Shown here in pieces: positions 56,801-59,635 of a DNA stretch of 59,635 nucleotides. Both the position numbers and the translations under genes were made by a program. Location: the NCBI GenBank assembly GCA_964450355.1, contig CAYVDH010000002.1, positions 1 to 59,635 of the forward strand, given 5' to 3'. The notes under the pieces are model-generated. The model worked only from the letters and a program-made list of their open reading frames with translations, searched no databases and was not told the origin of the DNA. The stretch's first letter is position 1. The number at the start of each line of letters is the position of its first letter. Source of the stretch: CAYVDH01 sp964450355. GTDB taxonomy: Bacteria; Bacteroidota; Bacteroidia; NS11-12g; UBA955.

Positions 56801-56977
56801 AACACTGAAAAATCTGAGATTACAATATACAATGGCTTAGGTGTATTAATTAAAACCATAGAAAATTCTGAAAAAACAAACTTAATTGATTTAAGTCAGT
56901 ATTCTTCTGGAGTTTACATGATTAAAGTGAATGTAGGCAACAAAATAATCACCAAAACAGTGACTGTATCCAAATAA
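44801..56977 (+). CDS. 4058-residue T9SS surface protein: GEVED, five beta-helix modules, PKD domains
   Basis: A signal peptide ends near residue 22 (LNSQ). Residues about 55-175 form a GEVED domain (IFIDYDQNGTF ... GYGEIEDYTL). Five modules of about 560 residues follow (residues about 287-3090). Each starts with a 'GTYTINPSGSGSSNF'-like segment, runs through a right-handed parallel beta-helix rich in N and T (RNNHL, NNMVGNF-type turns), ends in a 'TDIDGQTRSSKPDIGADE'-like marker and a CARDB-like domain (NDIGVSEI ... VTSANVNY ... TQSWTGSL). Residues about 3090-3465 hold Ig/jelly-roll-like segments. About six PKD domains occupy 3466-3970 (SWNFGDNSP, YFWDFGDNTST). The last 75 residues are a T9SS sorting domain (VTVYPNPNAGVFNIEI). 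Likely a very long surface adhesin; ligand unknown. Confidence 0.9.
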   Translation: MLKKILLTVLFTSWITLQLNSQCFSPPNYCTPTVTNINSYGIGLQNVTLGSTINNSTTATGLAPNYFNFTSMAVSGAANSTINFSIQNGGSNTTGARIFIDYDQNGTFSTSSPELVWTSSNTSPGVTVTGSFTIPSGQNPGVYRIRVTGDLGGQGANPCNLGYGEIEDYTLIVTSSTTDGQVISNHLPTKYVLGNNTIGITMANYTNSSISSMKIGYQLGSNTPVEQSLTGLSVAAGSIYSTTFSNQLNIGSTGTYTIKVWIDSINGAANNSTNNDTLCRTFVVCAGLSGTYTINPSGSGSSNFKRFGEADSALINCGVSGKVTFNVASGTYNEQIIIPNSISGLSASNNVTFQSATGNASDVNLTFSANTTNNFTLRLDGATFIRFKDMTITASNTNFGTALSILNNSNNDSFINVTFNGISTTSTSQNLAVINSPSNAIFHYLYFGNCRVNNGSYGTFLQSSSSSILGASSQNLTFFNCEFKNQYAYGMYNQYLDGLKFIYNKITTNSTYTAYTGIYNYWIMILDDTKRPIIYGNTISGAVGGTGMYNQYFGVNSTINALRKPQIFNNMIQIGTSANSTYGLRVANDYGSDFIHNTINITTTQNTSSSAAAFFESISSNTSNVTNNIFSSTTGAPAIRITTITNYNPVNFNDLYTSGTNLAYLNTTAYTTIAAWRTASGRDANSVNVNPGYVSSSDLHISGGPILLVPLNNSILTDIDGQTRCSLTDIGADFHPLTNDIGISRVIHPNNGIAGSGNRDIIVVLRNFGTNTVTSANVSYRDASTVKTIAWTGSLGLCDSAIVTFTGSNQYNFTGNWSLKFFTSAPNGTTDSYIPNDTLRMNGCVGLAGNYTINPSGSGSTNFTTFAAAISAMQSCGIATPVRFIVSASTYSEQISIPAINGTSTTNTITFDGGNGNASTRILTFSSTSASLPYVLRFSNCNNVIFRNMTIQAPSTTDAWPVHFLDGFNNRVSNCVIEISGSGASATASNLIPVVINGNATSVSTASTIANNHSVDSNTINAGYYNMYITLNNTNNIINVFNNSFNQGYQYGVYFVNPFSLRFNRNSVTMRTSITSNIPVYLQSLNNSGTTYFELNGNKILNPGQMGIYLNSCSNSGTGFNRIYNNMVGGNFRYATGTYGIYLTSCTRNQLYHNSVNMDIATTSGTNSCIFITSGSLNDVRNNHLAVTNPASVNAFNLYLSSSAVVTNVDYNNYYNLSTSSSLMYNGGPSYELYNYKAAFPNGGGLNSISINPNYVSLSDLHSSAPCNDAASIGVATDIDGQTRSSKPDIGADEVTGLGTNDIGVSEILSPVFPLSSGNNTIKVVIKNYGSNTVTSANVNYNINNSGVTTQSWTGSLATCDTAHVTFNTQYNFSTGANYIETYTTSPNGNTDSKRSNDSIKTSICTAMSGLYTINASGSGSTNYTSFKNAVDALICAGVSGPVTFSVAAGTYNERVVVPPINGTSTTNTIVFDGGNGNAGSRIITFATTSTALQVLQLKACNNITFRNLTIRSTSTSTAWVAHFLDGVNNRINNCVIDMTGTATTSTSSAFTAVVMNGSNSTISTQSFFGNNNILDSNTISFGYYNVYVAMNALTNTFITRNNTLNNSYLYGYFSNGNYSPIVSGNTLNLRTTTTSNYGIYFQNCNNTQGNFMTINANRIINAGIYGIYLTSCSKSGTDYNIISNNMVGNFRHTAGPAGIFLTSASRNLIYHNSIDLSSATLNTSNNAAIFIQNGSANEVRNNHLMVSNTTALNAYPLWITPTSAVAAVDYNNYFNLSSSYVLNLANNLITINSYKNAYPAGGGVNSSSVNPLFVSSTDLHSTNTCFTGQNLSSIITTDVDGESRSSTPDMGADEVNNLANNDMGVMKINSPKSPISAGTNTVNVTLRNYGSNTITSANINYILNGASPVTQSWTGSLAPCDTANFTFTTSANMSSGSNSLRVFTSNPNGASDPVNNNDTARFNLCGALNGTYTIGSSGNYPNFTAAVNALYCGGVSGKVTFNVASGNYYEQILINDLINGISATNNVTFQSASGNPNDVALVYNGTTAKNYTLNLNNSRFLQFRNMTISAINTSFSTALLLDNNASNDSFINVIFNGVTTTTNSTNFAVIRSPSGISNFIYFGKCTINNGAYGSYFLSNATAPSTENLTFDNCTFNNQYAFGVYNQNINGIKLIKNNINTNSTLTTYIGIHNNGILINSDANQPLIIGNLIYGAVSGTGLYNQAMGVNSTMNLNRRPIIANNMIQLGNNANACIGIRDNNTVAYSLYLHNSVNLGGTSTASTSAAGYFESSTTGNVLLNNSFAAYAGNPALRINTPTNYRSNYNNLFTTGANLAYQSTTARTTIALWKSNTLIDTNSINVNPMHSSNIDLHSNQSSMNNAGTPTSFVISDYDGNTRCPNAGCAGSTSNPDIGADEFVPVSFDAAINSINTPATICPGSSTINVTLRNAGSTTLTSASINWSVNGVAQTPFSWTGSLAQGISGTFNLGPFNFTSSNSTIKVWATNPNSNTDQNNMNDTAIRIPLFTLKGSFTIGGNNPDFRTFNEAATALNTRGVCGPVIFNVRQGTYGDRIQINSISGSSDINFITFRPDPSNTAPVELIVDGNSSANDNHTIFLNGTRFIAFREMRITNASLGNSSFGSVLRFAGTQDSVLFIKNIISGPVTTSTSTNFAVVNHGTGAANMINRFVLDSNTISNGSYGVYLYGNTNSSASTLEFRNRIRHNQINGAYYSGIQTYFQRRNDIIGNRIWLSPTSQTGSVGVYIDYVDSFRFERNNINNFGQYGLYLQRANFQFGGGSFKSTIQNNMIGGKSTQANPYGIYFSTSSPGCFHLNIYHNSISVTSGNTGSAVFLQQTSNNQFDYLDFQNNSFANFGNGSYVCYFYCSPVIPNLTINYNNYFNGSNNLIVIATGGYTNPTAGAPTYNNNSIGGNPGYFNNLNNLKAARTQLDNKGTNISSCLIDIENEVRPKSPSSIVDIGADEHNPVQLDISVTGLNAPSICTNTQPISIRVSNAAFKRIDSFRLNWSVNGVIQTPTYVTSTINSGNFVNATVTSSFNFTNNTDYNFSFWAFRPNGVNDSVPDNDTFKTVFSFLGNAQAPITYNNAQCGAGLSFLSGNAVLSSDSISWHTANVGGTTLGIGNKIVGPYINRTTTFYAQAIRFSKAIRFGPTGNTGVNITQTNPYGGMYNVTPSKNIYLDSVLFRLWYNVPNTGYKLFYKTGGFSGFETNSSAWTQLSSGAVTFFNQAGQNYGRVPTNGLFLTAGQQYSFYITTQVGGLYPTGNSLYSQSAGATVTNPDMTIQGGGSIIIGEFGSVQVLTNWHPEFSLVYKNQCNGGPRSPIVVTVKPRPTSIITQGTPFQGQFNFGLPANPDVAEVGKTNTYEITPPVGYNNADHGTTWAVTSIYANTKWGITVPMTEYDTVLPSANGPGLIMFKPNTFYLDSLITFTVNMSDFGPYNCDSTLKRTVMVAPTPKTNFVFGDTICLGTTTFFDNLTSIHSGDATYKWYFGTPNNDSSDNKNPDFNFPSAGAYNVRLVATSTPWGVVKDTTITVNIIDVPNVKFKVINQCEGIPVVFQNQTTVSGAGALQYSWNFGDNSPKSNVTSPSHLYNIPKSYPVTLSVNFNGCRVDLTKNAYQFPRPDAEFNLPSAPVCAKSEIDITDNSTIAWGEYGTYYTFGDGNFGTVEDVKHTYQNSGTYNIKLLTISEFGCADSITKQMTIKSKPTSDFTFPFACSITPTPFTNNSTIPAGESVNNYLWSFSDNTSSTLTNPSKSWSIIGPKTVKLKTVLNNGCEDEIIKTLNVGVQPTVVFEAEDQCVGKEVNFTNKTTYPQGNITYFWDFGDNTSTTQMHPNKTYSTGMGGGAATYNVKLVASIAGGCKDSMIKTISINPLPTSCDFDFRRDFSISKTAYVFTPLGTTTGINYVWYTGDGNAINSSATGMTYSFANQGKFCVEMVASNASGCECSKIKCVTVATGVNSVNGNNDLVTVYPNPNAGVFNIEIEGNTEKSEITIYNGLGVLIKTIENSEKTNLIDLSQYSSGVYMIKVNVGNKIITKTVTVSK
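45661..47330 (+). repeat. Beta-helix module 1 (type A)
   Basis: About 1.68 kb, from GLSGTYTINPSGSGSS through a DIGADFHP marker to a CARDB-like domain. Its helix wording (SGLSASNNVTFQSATGN, FGNCRVNNGSYG, NQYAYGMYNQ) is closest to module 4. Confidence 0.75.
47331..49020 (+). repeat. Beta-helix module 2 (type B)
   Basis: About 1.68 kb, starting GLAGNYTINPSGSGST. Shares INGTSTTNTITFDGGNGNA and HFLDGFNNRVSNCVIE with module 3. Ends with TDIDGQTRSSKPDIGADE and its CARDB-like domain. Confidence 0.75.
49021..50700 (+). repeat. Beta-helix module 3 (type B)
   Basis: About 1.68 kb, starting AMSGLYTINASGSGST. Shares INGTSTTNTIVFDGGNGNA, HFLDGVNNRINNCVID and the SKSGTDYNIISNNMVGNF stretch with module 2. 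Ends with TDVDGESRSSTPDMGADE. Confidence 0.75.
50701..52379 (+). repeat. Beta-helix module 4 (type A)
   Basis: About 1.68 kb, starting ALNGTYTIGSSGNYPNF. Shares NGISATNNVTFQSASGN, FGKCTINNGAYG and NNQYAFGVYNQ with module 1. Ends with SDYDGNTRCPN and an extra CAG insertion before DIGADEF. Confidence 0.75.
52380..54070 (+). repeat. Beta-helix module 5 (type C, most diverged)
   Basis: About 1.69 kb, starting LKGSFTIGGNNPDFRTF. Same order of helix, DIGADEH marker and CARDB-like domain, but wording differs from both A and B types; it lies at the junction with the non-repetitive C-terminal region. Confidence 0.7.
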
Positions 56978-56995
56978 TTAACTTTTAACATCTTT

Positions 56996-57033
56996 TAAAA
57001 AATGAGCATCTACCTAGGATGCTCATTTTTTTT
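56996..57033 (+). terminator. Strong intrinsic terminator after the giant T9SS gene
   Basis: AATGAGCATC (57001-57010) pairs perfectly with GATGCTCATT (57018-57027) around a 7-base loop. The stem is flanked by an A-run before it and a run of at least eight T after it, so it could act in both directions. Confidence 0.85.
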
Positions 57034-57370
57034 GTATATTCGTTTTGCCAAAGTTAAATTCATTATGAAATTAAATTAATGCAAGTAAATTGTTGAAGGT
57101 TCCAAAAGTCCACCAACTACTGGTAATCACAAACTATCTAAAAATTCATAAAAATAGTTAAATTTGCATAAAATAATTAAACAATTGATTTAAAAGGTTT
57201 TAAAATCTCAGAATTTGAAAATGTGTTTATAGTCAAATTGACTTTACAGTCATCCTCCAAATACCAGAAACATTGACTTTCAAACTTACTTAATTTGAAT
57301 TTTAAAAAAAATAAACATAAAAAGAAACCTGGCAAAAAGAGATAAACTATGAAATAGAAGTAATATAGGA
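57034..57370. other. Non-coding gap before the DUF4062 gene
   Basis: No credible gene. TAAATTTG at 57159-57166 matches a -7 promoter box but lacks a -33 TTTG and is about 200 bases from the next start. Otherwise AT-rich sequence with nothing recognisable. Confidence 0.6.
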
Positions 57371-57961
57371 ATGAGCAAGGCAAAGAGAAAAATAAAAATA
57401 ATGGTTGGCTCAACAGTTTATGGATTTGAAGACCAAATCTCACAAATAGTCGCACAATTTAATACTTTAGGCTATCAAGTACTTAATTCGCATCATGGCA
57501 GTATAAAAGTAAATCCACAATTATCAAACATGGAAAATTGTTTGAAAGCTGTTGAAGAATGTGATTTGTTTTTAGGAATTATTCGACCTTATTTCGGAAC
57601 TGGCAATATTGGGGACAAGAACATTACATTTGAAGAAATTAAAAAAGCAATAAAATTGAAAAAACCATATTGGTTTTTAGTTCATAGAGATGTTGTATTT
57701 GCTCGTAATCTTTTTAAAAAAATGAAATTGAAAAGCGGTGATGAAATTGTAATTGAAGACAATAAATTCTTTGATAAGAGATGTATTGAGGTGTATGAAT
57801 ATGTTATTCAGAACCAATTACCAGTTACACTTCGTAATGGAAATTGGGCACTGGAATTTTATCGCCTTGATGAAATGATGGTGTATATAAATGCACAGTT
57901 TACCGACAAAGAATTTATCAATGAAATAATGAATCAAACAAATAGAAACGATGGAAAATAG
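57371..57961 (+). CDS. DUF4062-domain protein
   Basis: A 196-residue cytoplasmic protein. The first 115 residues match the DUF4062 pattern: a first strand IKIMVGSTVYGFEDQ, then LGYQVLNSHHGSI, ECDLFLGIIRPYFGTG, and ITFEEIKKAIKLKKPYWFLVHRD. This resembles a Rossmann-like fold related to nucleoside deoxyribosyltransferase or TIR-type folds; activity is unproven. The C-terminal 80 residues are helical. Its last 11 bases overlap the start of the next gene in another frame, so the two are translationally coupled and probably work together. DUF4062 domains also occur as N-terminal modules of large predicted NTPase conflict proteins, so a defence or signalling role is possible. Confidence 0.85.
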   Translation: MSKAKRKIKIMVGSTVYGFEDQISQIVAQFNTLGYQVLNSHHGSIKVNPQLSNMENCLKAVEECDLFLGIIRPYFGTGNIGDKNITFEEIKKAIKLKKPYWFLVHRDVVFARNLFKKMKLKSGDEIVIEDNKFFDKRCIEVYEYVIQNQLPVTLRNGNWALEFYRLDEMMVYINAQFTDKEFINEIMNQTNRNDGK

Positions 57962-59420
57962 TTTTATCATAGAAAATCTGTTACAACAGAAAGAAAGTGT
58001 TCGATTGGAGTTTAAATCAACTATAAATATTGATTCAATTGCAAAATCTATTACCTCTTTTATAAATACCCAAGGAGGTGATTTAGTTGTTGGAATTGAC
58101 GACAATAAAAATGTATTGGGAGTTGAACATGCTCAGCAACAATCTATAACTATACAAAATGCTTTAGTAAATTTAATCAAACCTACTGCTCCTATTTCTG
58201 TACAGGCAATTTCCTATAAAACCAAAGAGGTCATTTTAATCAGTGTTTGGGAAGGAGCAAAAAAGCCTTATCTATTCAACAGTGTTATTTATAACAGAAT
58301 TGGTAAGGTTACAAAAACTACCAGTCCTAATAAACTTACTAATCTTATCTCACAACGAAAACAAGCCGATTTTCATTGGGAAAGATTGCCTGTATTAGGT
58401 GCAGAGCTAACTGATTTAGATTCTGCTGAAATAAAAAAAACGATTAAGTTTTATAAGGAATATAAAAAAGATGCTAAAATTGAAGATGTAGAAGATTTTT
58501 TAATACATGTTGGATTAATTCAAAATGGCAATATGACTAATGCCTGCATGGTTTTGTTTGGCAAAAATCCATTACGATTTATCTCTCAATCAAGAATCAG
58601 ACTTACACTTTATCCTTCTAAAACATCGGGCAATGAGTTTATTGATGATAAGATGTTTGAAGGCAATATCTTTAAAAATATAGCAGCAATTTTTGATTAT
58701 TTGGATATTGTTTATGGTAAAAATCATACTGTAAAAGGGCTTTTAAGAACAGACAAAACAAACTATCCTGTATTGGCATTACGTGAAGGTATTTTAAATG
58801 CTATTGTTCATAGAGATTATAATTCTGTTAAGGGTTTTTTACAAATATCTATTTTTGCAGATAGAACAGAAGTAAGTAATTATGGTGCTTTACCTACTGG
58901 TATTACTGTTGCTGATTTAAAGATAGAACATAGTTCAATTCTTCGCAATCCTGATATAGCCCAAATGTGCTTTCACAGAAAGTATATTGAGATGCTTGGA
59001 ACTGGAACGCAAAGAATGATTAGAGATTGTAAAGTAAATAAGTTTAAGATTCCAGTTTGGAAACAGAAAGAAAACGTAACAATTGTTGTTTTTCCTGATG
59101 TTGCACATAATAGAAAGAGCGAGGGTACAACTAAGGGAATACTTAAGGGAATAAGTAAAGGAATAATCACTAATATTGAGGGAATAACTGAGGGAATAAC
59201 TGCGGATGTAAAAGAGAAAATAACAAAGATCTTATTAGTGCTCTACAAGGAAGAAGGAGTTAGAACGGTAAATATTGAAAAGCTAATTGATATTCCTACT
59301 AAAAGTTTAGAAAGATATTTAAAACTCCTAAAAGATACAGGGATAATTGAATATAAAGGTGCCAACAGAACAGGTGGATATTATCTAACTAAGAAAGTAA
59401 AAAATATGCTTAAAAAATAA
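57951..59420 (+). CDS. AlbA_2 (Schlafen-type) / HATPase_c_4 / winged-helix regulator
   Basis: A 489-residue protein of the group often called RecG-like or 'divergent AAA' regulators. Residues about 12-125 form an AlbA_2 domain (VRLEFKST, ITSFINTQGGDLVVGIDD, VIYNRIGKVTKTTSP). A GHKL-ATPase-like domain is centred on LREGILNAIVHRDY, with SNYGALPTGITVADL and RNPDIAQMCFHRKYIEMLGTGTQRM (about residues 265-385). A low-complexity linker has repeated K/E-G-I units (about residues 392-415). The C-terminal winged helix includes TVNIEKLIDIPTKSLERYLKLLKDTGIIEYKG. It overlaps the DUF4062 gene by 11 bases. A nucleic-acid-binding regulator of, or partner to, the DUF4062 protein is the likely role. Confidence 0.87.
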   Translation: MENSFIIENLLQQKESVRLEFKSTINIDSIAKSITSFINTQGGDLVVGIDDNKNVLGVEHAQQQSITIQNALVNLIKPTAPISVQAISYKTKEVILISVWEGAKKPYLFNSVIYNRIGKVTKTTSPNKLTNLISQRKQADFHWERLPVLGAELTDLDSAEIKKTIKFYKEYKKDAKIEDVEDFLIHVGLIQNGNMTNACMVLFGKNPLRFISQSRIRLTLYPSKTSGNEFIDDKMFEGNIFKNIAAIFDYLDIVYGKNHTVKGLLRTDKTNYPVLALREGILNAIVHRDYNSVKGFLQISIFADRTEVSNYGALPTGITVADLKIEHSSILRNPDIAQMCFHRKYIEMLGTGTQRMIRDCKVNKFKIPVWKQKENVTIVVFPDVAHNRKSEGTTKGILKGISKGIITNIEGITEGITADVKEKITKILLVLYKEEGVRTVNIEKLIDIPTKSLERYLKLLKDTGIIEYKGANRTGGYYLTKKVKNMLKK

Positions 59421-59635
59421 CTTAAGAATTAAATAGTGAAAGTGTAAATAATTCAACATAGCTTGCCTATAATAGAACAATTGCAATATGCAGGGTTTCG
59501 TATTTTAAAGACGGTTTTTTAAAAATCAACTTATTGCAATGGACTAAAAGACATAGCATTTTATGAATGGAACCGATTCACCTGACTTGTCCACTTTAGT
59601 GCAACAAATCAAGTTTGAATAATATATCTTCTGCC
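59421..59635. other. Right-end non-coding sequence
   Basis: No reading frame of note in 215 bases. The octamer ATTGCAAT occurs twice (59480-59487, 59533-59540), which I regard as chance without more sequence. Confidence 0.5.

Noticed and set aside
59480..59540. Paired ATTGCAAT octamers as an attachment site
   Set aside because: A short self-complementary AT-rich octamer is expected by chance and no integrase is nearby in the window.

Overview
The window is a strongly AT-rich piece of a Bacteroidota chromosome. Four lines of evidence point there. Several secreted proteins end in the type IX secretion (T9SS) sorting domain, with YPNP- or FPNP-type motifs. Promoters of the Bacteroidota form TTTG-N19/20-TAnnTTTG can be read directly in front of several genes. 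Family content (GEVED, DUF5723, AIM24, FGE-like lipoprotein, PAS-LuxR) and the rimP-nusA pair with a Bacteroidota-type LeuRS agree. I cannot place it below phylum with confidence. No rRNA, tRNA or CRISPR array was seen.

Layout. 209-9905: a plus-strand, translationally coupled three-gene cassette (2265-residue secreted beta-rich protein, Fn3-type secreted protein, PKD lipoprotein). 9906-13255: a minus-strand pair of T9SS cargo proteins (hydrolase, beta-propeller-like). 13344-15657: a papain-like lipoprotein with a LamG domain, then a PAS-LuxR regulator with a perfect palindrome at its predicted transcription start. 15916-27908: a T9SS FG-GAP-like protein followed by a second, paralogous cassette (2010-residue protein, 702-residue Fn3 protein, 577-residue outer-membrane barrel). 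27909-28342: non-coding, holding a roughly 255-bp element with terminal inverted repeats. 28343-32175: a minus-strand five-gene operon with an M48 metalloprotease, three tandem AIM24-family proteins and an alpha/beta hydrolase. 32386-36300: an outer-membrane DUF5723-type barrel fused to a long coiled coil. 36384-38348: rimP-nusA with a strong leader hairpin and a small membrane protein, but no infB. 38472-44537: a barrel-like protein, leuS, a secreted protein of unknown function and an FGE-like lipoprotein. 44801-56977: a 4058-residue T9SS protein (GEVED, five parallel-beta-helix modules, PKD domains, sorting domain) ending at a strong terminator. 57371-59420: an overlapping DUF4062 / AlbA_2-ATPase-wHTH pair.

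The most striking observation is in leuS. A Vsr-like DUF559 nuclease domain is inserted in frame in the editing (CP1) domain, between two inverted copies of a palindromic GC-rich repeat. It looks like a mobile nuclease cassette tolerated as an extra protein domain inside an essential enzyme, without the hallmarks of an intein. Next in interest are the two paralogous giant-protein/Fn3-protein cassettes, which may be an undescribed surface or secretion system, and the operon joining bacterial relatives of mitochondrial Oma1-type protease and Aim24.
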